Positions 8,217 to 16,119 of a stretch of DNA of 64,000 nucleotides are shown piece by piece (positions within the stretch are counted from its first letter, which is position 1; the number at the start of each line of letters is the position of its first letter). Below the pieces are notes generated by a model. It had not been told where the DNA came from and made no database searches. It saw nothing but the letters and a program-made list of their open reading frames with translations. The position numbers and the translations under genes are program-made. The DNA is from Pseudomonas corrugata (lineage in GTDB: Bacteria; Pseudomonadota; Gammaproteobacteria; Pseudomonadales; Pseudomonadaceae). Where the stretch lies: the NCBI RefSeq assembly GCF_001269905.1, contig NZ_LHVK01000022.1, positions 220,007-284,006 of the forward strand, given 5' to 3'.

Positions 8217-9860
8217 TTAGCCGCTGATAGCGCCATCCACCAGCGTCTGCGCCTCACTCACCAACTGTTTGAGGTGCTCGTCGCCAAGGAAGCTTTCGGC
8301 GTAGATCTTGTAGATATCCTCGGTGCCGGACGGACGCGCTGCGAACCAGCCGTTTTCGGTCATCACCTTCAGGCCGCCGATGGCCTGATCGTTCCCCGGC
8401 GCGTGGCTGAGAATGCTCTGGATTGCCTCACCGGCCAGCTGGGTAGACGCGACCTGATCCGGTGAAAGTTTGCTCAACAGGGCCTTCTGCTGCGCAGTAG
8501 CCTTCGCATCGACGCGTACGGAGAACGGCTCCCCCAGTTCGTCTGTCAGGGCGCGGTAGGCCTGGCTTGGGTCGCGGCCGGTGCGAGCGGTCATTTCAGC
8601 CGCCAGTAGCGCCGGAATCAGGCCGTCCTTGTCGGTACTCCACACGCCACCGTCCTTACGCAGGAACGAAGCACCGGCGCTTTCCTCACCACCGAAGCCC
8701 AGAGAGCCGTCGAACAGGCCATCGGCAAACCACTTGAAGCCTACCGGCACTTCATAGAGACGACGCCCCAGGCGCCTGGCCACGCGATTGATCAGCCCGC
8801 TGCTGACCACCGTCTTGCCCACACCGGCATCGGCGCGCCATTGCGGACGGTTCTGGAACAGGTAGTCAATGGACACAGCCAGGTAGTTGTTCGGTGCCAG
8901 CAAGCCTCCGGATGGTGTCACGATGCCGTGGCGGTCGTGATCCGGGTCGCAGGCGAAGGCGACGTCGAAACGCTCCCTCAGGCCGATCAGCCCTTGCATC
9001 GCATAGCTGGAAGAAGGGTCCATGCGGATCTGCCCGTCCCAGTCGACCGTCATGAAGCGGAACGTCGAATCCACCTGAGTATTCACCACGTCCAGATCCA
9101 GGCGGTAATGCTCGGCGATGGCTGGCCAATAGCGCACCCCTGCCCCGCCCAGCGGATCGACGCCCAGGCGCAGCCCGGCGGCGCGGATGGCATCGAAATC
9201 GATGACATTGATCAGGTCCGCCACGTAGGTGTTGAGGTAGTCGTGACGATGAGTGGTTTCGGCCTTCAGGGCCCGCTCGTAGCTGATGCGCTTGACGCCG
9301 GCCAACTGGTTGGCCAGCAGTTCGTTGGCCTTGGCTTCGATCCACTTGGTGATATGGGTATCGGCCGGGCCACCGTTGGTAGGGTTGTACTTGTAGCCAC
9401 CACTGTGCGGCGGGTTATGGGACGGCGTGATGACGATACCGTCCGCCAGCCCCGTAGTGCGCCCCCGGTTGTAGCAGATGATCGCGTGGGAAACCGCCGG
9501 CGTCGGTGTGTATTCGTCGCCTTCGGCGATCATCACGGTCACGCCATTGGCGGCCAGCACCTCCAGCGCACTGGCCCCCGCAGGGGTAGAAAGCGCATGG
9601 GTGTCGATACCAACGAACAACGGGCCATCGATTCCGTGGGCTTCACGGTACAGGCAGATGGCCTGACTGATAGCCAGTACGTGCCATTCGTTGAACCCCA
9701 GATCGAAGGAGCTGCCACGGTGACCGGAGGTGCCGAAAGCCACTCGCTGGGTCGCAACCGAGGCATCGGGCCGGCCGGTGTAATAGGCCGTCACCAGTCG
9801 CGGGATATCGATCAACAACTCTGCCGGCGCCGGCTTGCCCGCAAATGGACTGACTGTCAT
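8217..9860 (-). CDS. pgm: Phosphoglucomutase (alpha-D-glucose-phosphate specific)
   Basis: 547 aa cytoplasmic enzyme interconverting glucose-1-phosphate and glucose-6-phosphate, feeding glycogen/trehalose and cell-surface sugar synthesis. Visible signatures are the N-terminal FGTSGHRG, the phosphoserine loop TPSHNPP (Ser147), the metal loop DPDHDRHG, the sugar-binding loop GGEESAGASF and the phosphate-binding RPSGTEDIYKIYAESF. The length matches E. coli Pgm. The ATG at 9860 is preceded by an AGAGG site. Single gene; the stop codon abuts a duplicated REP flank. Confidence 0.95.
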   Translation of the reverse strand: MTVSPFAGKPAPAELLIDIPRLVTAYYTGRPDASVATQRVAFGTSGHRGSSFDLGFNEWHVLAISQAICLYREAHGIDGPLFVGIDTHALSTPAGASALEVLAANGVTVMIAEGDEYTPTPAVSHAIICYNRGRTTGLADGIVITPSHNPPHSGGYKYNPTNGGPADTHITKWIEAKANELLANQLAGVKRISYERALKAETTHRHDYLNTYVADLINVIDFDAIRAAGLRLGVDPLGGAGVRYWPAIAEHYRLDLDVVNTQVDSTFRFMTVDWDGQIRMDPSSSYAMQGLIGLRERFDVAFACDPDHDRHGIVTPSGGLLAPNNYLAVSIDYLFQNRPQWRADAGVGKTVVSSGLINRVARRLGRRLYEVPVGFKWFADGLFDGSLGFGGEESAGASFLRKDGGVWSTDKDGLIPALLAAEMTARTGRDPSQAYRALTDELGEPFSVRVDAKATAQQKALLSKLSPDQVASTQLAGEAIQSILSHAPGNDQAIGGLKVMTENGWFAARPSGTEDIYKIYAESFLGDEHLKQLVSEAQTLVDGAISG

Positions 9861-9950
9861 GCAAAACCTCTGGGTGGAGTGGCTTGGGAAATGGGATGCA
9901 GTTTACTGACAGTTCGACCATGGCGCGATGGGTTCGATCCATTGCCCTTC

Positions 9951-11348
9951 TCACGATTGCTCGAGCCGCAAGGCATCGGCCAACGCGTGGAACGTAGTGT
10001 CCAGGTCGGTTGCCCCACTCAAGGCATGCGTCATACGCAAATGCTGGGTATAAAGCCCTTGGATACTGAACAGTTCGCCAGGAGCAATGACGATGCGCTG
10101 GGCCAGCAAACGCTGGAAAACCTGCCGCAGGTCCACCCGGCGTGACGATCGAATCCAGATCGTTGCGCCTCCCTGGGCTTCCACCCATTGCAGGCTGTCC
10201 CCCAGCCTTTCCCGCAGCAGTTGCATCGTCGAGGTCGCGCTTTCACGCAACAGTCGCCGTAATACCAGCAAATGCTGGTCCATCCGGCCGTTGCTGTACA
10301 GCCGCGCAATGGCCTTCTGCCGAATGGGCGACAGGCGAAATGCGCGCAGCAGGAAATGCCGCTGCAGTTGCAGGGTCAACTGACGCGACAGCACATAGCC
10401 ATACGGTGCTTCCGGGCCGATGGTTTTCTCGAAAGTGGAATAGACAATCAAGCGATCCGGATCGAGCAGGTCGCGAAAAGGCACCACCCCGGTGTCGAAT
10501 ATCAGGTCCGTGTAGCTGTCGTTCTCCAGCACCCAGGTACCATGGACCTCCAGCAGATTCGCGACGGACCGGCGGTTGTCCTCGGGGATACACGTTCCCC
10601 TTGGCATGCTCAACACCGAAGACACCACCACCAGGCGTACGGTTTCGTTCTGCAGAAGTTGTTCCAGTTGCTCTAGACATATCGCGCCGTCCGCCAGCAA
10701 CGGCAGCTCGATGACCTTGACGTCGGCTGCTTGCAACAAGCGCAGAATCATCCAGTCGCACGGCGACTCGATCAATATTGTGGAGCCCCTGAGCGCCAGC
10801 ACGGCGATCAGGATCTCCAGTACACCACGCAGATCCGCACCGAGGTACACGTCATCGGCCTTCCAGCAGCGCGCTGGCGAGGAGGTGTAACGGGCCGCCA
10901 AGGCAGCACGCAGCTCCAGCTCACCCCAGGGCTGAGAAGGCATCTGGGAAACGCGCGGATACTGGCGCAACAGCTCGCGTTCGAGCAGCAGCAGCGGGCT
11001 GTCCAACGGCTGCATCGAGGCTGGCTCGTCCGCGCTGAGCACCAGCATGCCCGGTCGCCGGGTATTGACGTAGAGCGTCTCGAGCAGATCGTCACTGCCC
11101 CCCAGGGCGACCATACTGGGTACTGGCAGCGCGTAATAACCGGACTTGGCAATCGAATAGACCCGGCCCTCCTTTTCCAGCAACGAATAGGCGTACTGGA
11201 TGGTAGAAATCGACACGTTCAACCGGTCAGCCAACTGCCGTAGCGACGGCAGTCGCACCCGGGCATCGCTTCCCAGCTCGCTGATCAGGGCCGTCAGGTA
11301 GCGATAGACCGCCTGATAAGCGAAATCCGTTTCCCGCGAGCCCTTCAT
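9951..11348 (-). CDS. MocR-type regulator (GntR helix-turn-helix fused to aminotransferase-like domain)
   Basis: 465 aa. N-terminal GntR winged helix (residues about 10-75, with LPSLRQLADRLNVSISTIQYAY), then a fold-type I aminotransferase domain. The PLP lysine is probably Lys308 in STFEKTIGP, and ENDSYTDL corresponds to the PLP-ring aspartate motif. Such proteins are PLP-responsive regulators, often of amino-acid, PLP or amine genes. It is the last gene of a minus-strand pair with the unknown protein at 11445 (gap about 96 bases). Target unknown. Confidence 0.87.
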   Translation of the reverse strand: MKGSRETDFAYQAVYRYLTALISELGSDARVRLPSLRQLADRLNVSISTIQYAYSLLEKEGRVYSIAKSGYYALPVPSMVALGGSDDLLETLYVNTRRPGMLVLSADEPASMQPLDSPLLLLERELLRQYPRVSQMPSQPWGELELRAALAARYTSSPARCWKADDVYLGADLRGVLEILIAVLALRGSTILIESPCDWMILRLLQAADVKVIELPLLADGAICLEQLEQLLQNETVRLVVVSSVLSMPRGTCIPEDNRRSVANLLEVHGTWVLENDSYTDLIFDTGVVPFRDLLDPDRLIVYSTFEKTIGPEAPYGYVLSRQLTLQLQRHFLLRAFRLSPIRQKAIARLYSNGRMDQHLLVLRRLLRESATSTMQLLRERLGDSLQWVEAQGGATIWIRSSRRVDLRQVFQRLLAQRIVIAPGELFSIQGLYTQHLRMTHALSGATDLDTTFHALADALRLEQS

Positions 11349-11444
11349 GGCTTCAGCCCCGTCGGAGGGGCCACGACCGGCCGCGGCGTGACATCAACAG
11401 CTGCAACTGGATACAGGGGGGGTGAAGCCGTCAAACCGCACCCC

Positions 11445-12929
11445 TCAATATCTGGCCGAGCTTTCGCGCAGGCCGTCGTCAGCCAGACCGGGCGCCTCGG
11501 TATCGGCGCTGTCGACGGCTTGTGAGCCGGTTCCCGGCGCACTTTCGTATTCCGGGAGCGCTACGCTCGCCCCATAGAGCCTGCCGAGCATGTCGATCGA
11601 AAGACCACTGACATCGACCATCCATTGCGCCACCTGATCGGCAACCGTCGCACCCTGCATGGCCTTGTGCAGGTCCGGCATCGCTACCAGCATGCCGGGG
11701 TGGCAACAGCGCAGGAAGTGCTCCAGCCCCGCGCCTTTCTCGACAAAGGGCGCGAACAGCATGCACACCAGTTGCGCCTCGTTGAGCCCGAGAGTCGCTT
11801 GGGCTTCTGCAGCAGCCTGGACACGGCGCTCCCCAATGGCCGAGGACGGGCCGAACAGCTCCCGGGCCTGTTCGCAGACATGTTCCGGCAGTTGCTTGCG
11901 ATGCATGATCATGATTGCCCGCTGCACGTAGTCCCCGTAGCCTGCTTCGTAGCTGCGTCCCTGCAGGCAAGCCGCCTGCAGGCCATGCAAATGGGCCGAC
12001 AGCAGCGGACTGAGGTATTCGTTTTCCGGCGCCGAAGCGATGAGGTCGTCGGTTCGTATCCTCAGGAACTCACTGAACAGCAACCAGTTCATTTCTTCGC
12101 AGCGATCGACGATCAGGTCGTCGATGCCGATGTGCCCTACCCGCCGGCATGCCTCGAAATGGCCCTCGGGTTTCCATGAGCAGGGGCGTTGCGGCCCATG
12201 GAAATGCCGATAGAGATCGCCCCCCAGGGCATCGAGTTGCGCAAACAGATTGTCGAAAGTGCAGCTTGTGTCGATGCCCAGGCCGATCTTGCGGCAGGCA
12301 CGTCGCAGGCCCGACATGAACTGTTTCTGCTGGCGCGGCGTGTCGCTGCTGACCAGGGAATCGACCCCGGATTCCCAGCGGGCCATGTGGCGATAGAACT
12401 CCGCCATGGCCAGGTAGCCGTCATCGCCGACCTCCAAATGACTGTCGACCGAACGGAGATGCCCCATGACCAGCATGTCCATGCGATTGGATTCGTGCCC
12501 GGCCACCGACAATGGCTGCCTGTGGTTGAACGGCACCACTTCGCGGTTATCCGCCATCAGCAGCTCCACCCGGGGATCGTCGTAGACGAACAGCGCGCTG
12601 TAGCATCGATGGATGTTTTCCAGGGTCGCCTGGGTGGTCTCGCTCAACCGCGGCGTCGCGACGCGCAGGTCGAAGGTCACCGGATTCCTGCCCGCGATGC
12701 TCAGTTGCGCAGCCCTCAGCGCCGTCAGCACGTAGAAGCTGTCCCGACTCCCGTTCAGGACCGTCAGTACGCGGTAATCACCAATCCGCTCAATGCCACC
12801 AGCGGCGACGATCAAACGCTGGATCAAAAGCTGCAACGCCGTACGTTCCGCACGGGAATAGAAACCCAACAGCCGCTGCAGTATCTGTTGATACACGTGA
12901 ATCATTGCCTGCTCATGAATTGCGCTCAT
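11445..12929 (-). CDS. Conserved-looking protein of unknown function (494 aa)
   Basis: I do not recognise a domain. The ATG at 12929 is preferred over the one at 12935 because AGGTAA is 8 bases away. It is mostly helical, soluble, without signal or membrane segments. The N-terminal part is leucine-rich (QQILQRLLGFYSRAERTALQ). The middle has many charged and histidine/cysteine residues (GDLYRHFHGPQRPCSWKPEG). The C-terminal 50 residues are low-complexity and probably disordered. Normal codon usage supports a real gene. It sits just upstream of a MocR regulator on the same strand; a shared role is possible but unproven. Confidence 0.7.
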   Translation of the reverse strand: MSAIHEQAMIHVYQQILQRLLGFYSRAERTALQLLIQRLIVAAGGIERIGDYRVLTVLNGSRDSFYVLTALRAAQLSIAGRNPVTFDLRVATPRLSETTQATLENIHRCYSALFVYDDPRVELLMADNREVVPFNHRQPLSVAGHESNRMDMLVMGHLRSVDSHLEVGDDGYLAMAEFYRHMARWESGVDSLVSSDTPRQQKQFMSGLRRACRKIGLGIDTSCTFDNLFAQLDALGGDLYRHFHGPQRPCSWKPEGHFEACRRVGHIGIDDLIVDRCEEMNWLLFSEFLRIRTDDLIASAPENEYLSPLLSAHLHGLQAACLQGRSYEAGYGDYVQRAIMIMHRKQLPEHVCEQARELFGPSSAIGERRVQAAAEAQATLGLNEAQLVCMLFAPFVEKGAGLEHFLRCCHPGMLVAMPDLHKAMQGATVADQVAQWMVDVSGLSIDMLGRLYGASVALPEYESAPGTGSQAVDSADTEAPGLADDGLRESSARY

Positions 12930-13057
12930 AACCATTTACCTGGAAGTTCAATATCAGTGCCGCACCCACCCACGTGTCGCGCGACGCATTCGGATGGAGG
13001 ACTTATTTCATTACTGCGAAGAGTATTAGCAATACGTTCGAGCTTTGCTCGTCGTAA

Positions 13058-13342
13058 TTATTTGACACATACACAAAGGGGCGACCGATGAATCTCCCGC
13101 AAAAGCCTGAAAGGCGCCAAATCATTGGGCCTTGCGCACCCTGCGATGCGTCCTAGGAGAATTCCGACAGCGTCCCACAGATAATGAGTACGAAAAACAA
13201 AGAACTTGCCGAGCTTTAATTGACCGCTTGCCTCGTACTGCTTATCCAATAATCGATGGAAGATCCTGCCTCCATTAATACCTGACGCATCTTGAACAGA
13301 CATTGAGGGATCAAGTCTTGCCGTAAACATGTATTGAGCCAT
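13058..13342 (-). CDS. Small hypothetical protein (94 aa)
   Basis: Starts at the ATG at 13342, which has AAGGAAG 6 bases upstream; an in-frame start at 13375 has none. The sequence begins MAQYMFTARLDPSM and ends SPLCVCVK. It contains an amphipathic middle (HYLWDAVGILLGRIAG) that could touch membrane. No family recognised. The surrounding 12950-13560 patch is lower in GC than its neighbours, which may mean recent acquisition or a regulatory region. Real gene likely but not certain. Confidence 0.5.
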   Translation of the reverse strand: MAQYMFTARLDPSMSVQDASGINGGRIFHRLLDKQYEASGQLKLGKFFVFRTHYLWDAVGILLGRIAGCARPNDLAPFRLLREIHRSPLCVCVK

Positions 13343-13574
13343 GACTTCTTCCTTGAGCTGAAAACCAGCATTCAATTATCAGGACTTCAATAATGATTAG
13401 AAGATACAGATTGAGGGCAAAAACCAGTTCAGTTGCCGACAGGATAAACGGCGTGGTTGTGAACGGGCCGTCGGGCGCGCACGCAAGTTGAAGCAGGGAG
13501 GGAGGAAGGAAGGCCTGATTCAGGCCAAAGACAACGCAAGAGCCAAGGAACATGACTCTTGCGCAAGACAGGCG

Positions 13575-14600
13575 TCAGGCAGGATCGACGACCTGAAGGG
13601 CTACGCGCTCACGGCAAGGACATTCGTCCATGTAACGGTGAGCCTCGACAAACTCGTTGAACGGAAAAACCCGGGTCTTGAGTGGCAACAGGACGCGGTC
13701 GGCAGTCAATTGATTGATATCGCGCAACGCCCGCTGCACCGCCACCTGATCCTGGATGATGCCCAGTTCCGGCTTGCCGGTGAAATTGCCAATGCAATGC
13801 ACGAAGAACTGAATGTTCTTCTGGAACGCCGCGCAGGCAGGGAACGGTGTCTGATTACCCCCTTGCAGGCCATACAAAACCAGGCTGCCTCGTGGGGCAA
13901 GGACATCGCCGAGCAATGACATCTGCGGCCCGCCCAAACCGTCGAACACCACGTCGACGCCACGACTGTCGGTGAGCTTGTTGATTTGCATCAGCAAGTC
14001 CTGCTCTTCCGTGACGATGACTTTCTCGGCACCCAGGGACAACAGGTACTCACGTTCGTCAGCGGTCTTGGTGGCAGCAATCACCCGTACACCCAGCGCC
14101 TTGCCGAGCTGTACGAAGGAAGGGCCGGCGCAATGGCTGGCATCGGTGACCAGGGCGAACTGCCCGGGTTTGACCCGCGCCAGGTCAACGTAGGCAAAAT
14201 AGGCGACCAGCAGCGGCGTGTAATGCACCGCGGCTTCGATCGGGCTCAATACATCCGGGTATCGGGTCAGCGCGGTGCGCGGCAGCACGATGATCTCACC
14301 GTACACAGGATAATCGTTCGCGCTTTGCGCGGGGAAGCTGGCGACCTTGTCGCCCACAGCCAGATCGTCGACACCTTCGCCGACGGCCGTCACCACGCCG
14401 GCCATTTCGTGGCCCAGGCCGGAAGGCAGGCGGGCCTGGGACGGCGCCAGGTTCTGGCGCCACAGGGTGTCATGCCAACTGATGCCGATCGCTTCGACAC
14501 GGACCTGCACTTCTCCTGGCGCAGGAAGAGCCGCCGGCTGCTCTTCGCATTTGAGCACCTCGGCACCACCAAACTTGTGAAAACGGATCGTGCGGGACAT
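13575..14600 (-). CDS. Zinc-independent quinone oxidoreductase / MDR-family alcohol dehydrogenase
   Basis: 341 aa NAD(P)H-dependent reductase of the medium-chain dehydrogenase superfamily. The ATG at 14600 has CGAGG 7 bases upstream. The GroES-like N-terminal domain carries GLGHEMAGVVTAVGEGVDDLAVGDKV. In the Rossmann part the usual AxxGGVG loop is replaced by TDASHCAGPSFVQLGKALG, and VDVVFDGLGG follows. The structural-zinc cysteine cluster is absent, pointing to quinone oxidoreductase-like activity. The divergent LysR gene at 14857 is the probable regulator. Substrate unknown. Confidence 0.83.
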   Translation of the reverse strand: MSRTIRFHKFGGAEVLKCEEQPAALPAPGEVQVRVEAIGISWHDTLWRQNLAPSQARLPSGLGHEMAGVVTAVGEGVDDLAVGDKVASFPAQSANDYPVYGEIIVLPRTALTRYPDVLSPIEAAVHYTPLLVAYFAYVDLARVKPGQFALVTDASHCAGPSFVQLGKALGVRVIAATKTADEREYLLSLGAEKVIVTEEQDLLMQINKLTDSRGVDVVFDGLGGPQMSLLGDVLAPRGSLVLYGLQGGNQTPFPACAAFQKNIQFFVHCIGNFTGKPELGIIQDQVAVQRALRDINQLTADRVLLPLKTRVFPFNEFVEAHRYMDECPCRERVALQVVDPA

Positions 14601-14856
14601 CGCAAACCTCGTCAAAGTAACCTCTAATGCCATGAACTCTATCCGGGCTTTGTAGCCAAGACCATCAGTGGCTATTAATAGTCGACATGCCTGTCATTGA
14701 TTCCGCAGCAAGAAAATCAATCAGCCCCCTAGGGCAAATCCTACAAAAATTCATTTAGCCAGTGCAGAGTACCAGTCTTTCCCCGTAAGATTCATGCCGG
14801 TCATTGTTCGCATATGGCCGCTCACGTCAAGCTCGCCGAATCTGCCAGGACCCCAG

Positions 14857-15771
14857 ATGAATCGCAATGACCTGCGTCGTGTCGACCTGAACCTGTTGAT
14901 CGTATTCGAAACACTGATGCATGAACGCAGCGTGACCCGCGCCGCCGAGAAGCTGTTCCTCGGCCAGCCGGCCATCAGCGCCGCGCTGTCGCGCCTGCGC
15001 AGCCTGTTCGATGACCCGCTGTTCGTGCGTACCGGTCGCAGCATGGAACCCTCGGCCCGGGCGGTGGAAATCTTCGCCCTGCTCTCCCCGGCCCTGGATT
15101 CGATTTCCACGGCGGTCAGCCGCGCGGCGGAATTCGACCCGGCCACCAGCACCTCGGTGTTTCGCATCGGGCTGTCGGACGACGCCGAATTCGCCCTGCT
15201 GCCGATGCTACTCAAGCGCCTGCGCGCCGAAGCCCCCGGCATCGTGCTGGTGGTGCGCCGGGTCAACTACATCCTGATGCCGAGTCTGTTGGCGTCCGGC
15301 GAGATCTCCATCGGCGTCAGCTACACCGACGACCTGCCGGCCAACGCCAAGCGCAAGGTGCTGCGCCGCAGCTCGCCCAAGGTGCTGCGGGCCGACACCG
15401 CACCGGGGCAACTGACCCTGGACGAATTCTGCGCGCGCCCCCACGCCCTGGTGTCCTTCGCGGGCGACCTGAGCGGTTTCATCGATGAAGAGTTGGAAAA
15501 ACTCGGCCGCAAGCGCCATGTGGTATTGGCGGTGCCGCAGTTCAACGGGCTGAGCACTCTGCTGGCAGGCACGGACATCATCGCCACCGTCCCCGACTAC
15601 ACCGCCGATGCACTGACCGCCGCCGGCGGCGTGCGTGCAGAAGACCCTCCGATCCCGGTGCGCAGCTTTGAATTGCACATGGCTTGGCGTGGTTCCCAGG
15701 ACAATGACCCGGGGGAACGCTGGTTGCGGTCGCGGATTCAGATGTTCTTTGGCGATCCCGATAGCCTATAG
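14857..15771 (+). CDS. LysR-family transcriptional regulator
   Basis: 304 aa. The ATG at 14857 is chosen because CCAGGA lies 6 bases upstream and the family N-terminus (MNRNDLRRVDLNLLIVFETL) begins there. The helix-turn-helix ERSVTRAAEKLFLGQPAIS is clear, followed by FDDPLFVRTGRSMEPS. It diverges from the oxidoreductase gene across about 256 bases, so it probably controls that gene and itself. Confidence 0.9.
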   Translation: MNRNDLRRVDLNLLIVFETLMHERSVTRAAEKLFLGQPAISAALSRLRSLFDDPLFVRTGRSMEPSARAVEIFALLSPALDSISTAVSRAAEFDPATSTSVFRIGLSDDAEFALLPMLLKRLRAEAPGIVLVVRRVNYILMPSLLASGEISIGVSYTDDLPANAKRKVLRRSSPKVLRADTAPGQLTLDEFCARPHALVSFAGDLSGFIDEELEKLGRKRHVVLAVPQFNGLSTLLAGTDIIATVPDYTADALTAAGGVRAEDPPIPVRSFELHMAWRGSQDNDPGERWLRSRIQMFFGDPDSL

Positions 15772-15857
15772 GCGTCCTCCGCAGCACAAGACCCTACCGC
15801 TCGAAGCACATGGCAGCATCGATAGTTGAAGCACCCTCTGCTCCCGACCTTCAACGA

Positions 15858-16115
15858 CGACCGCTGCCCCCGTGACCGCGGTGCAACCGAGCTACATTCT
15901 GATCGATACTGCTCTGGATCGTGCGCAAGGTGTCTTGGGTAATAGCCTGTGGGTGCAGGTCCTCGGCGATGGTTGCAATAAGGCTCGCTCCCACAGACAC
16001 CTACTGTTGGAGCCAATACCTGCGCGCCCGGCCAAATCGGCTTGTGTCATGTCCAGCGCCAAGCGCTCGGTGCGCAAGCGAGCGCAGAGGCGCTTGACGA
16101 CTTCGCCCGGCTTGA
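15858..16115 (-). pseudogene. Remnant of an XRE-type helix-turn-helix regulator, cut by a REP half-element
   Basis: On the minus strand an open frame after a stop near 16115 encodes IKPGEVVKRLCARLRTERLA followed by LDMTQADLAGRAGIGSN, which is the start of an XRE helix-turn-helix (RxLRxxRLxLxMTQxxLAxxAGI). There is no normal start, and the homology stops where the REP-like GTCTGTGGGAGCGAGCC (15982-15998) begins. Beyond it another frame (15858-15979) stays open for about 40 codons. Read as a decayed gene disrupted by a REP. Confidence 0.5.
15977..15998. repeat. Partial REP element
   Basis: AATAAGGCTCGCTCCCACAG is one half of the GTGGGAGCGAGCCTGCTCGC type; the second arm is lost. It lies inside the helix-turn-helix remnant. 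Confidence 0.5.
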
Positions 16116-16119
16116 TTCG

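Noticed and set aside
8841..10145. 434-codon open frame on the plus strand across pgm and the MocR gene
   Set aside because: Antisense shadow of two well-supported genes in high-GC DNA; no ribosome-binding site or recognisable domain.
13311..13553. 80-codon minus-strand frame with hydrophobic segment
   Set aside because: Overlaps the start of the better supported 94-codon gene, lacks a ribosome-binding site, and lies in A+T-rich DNA.
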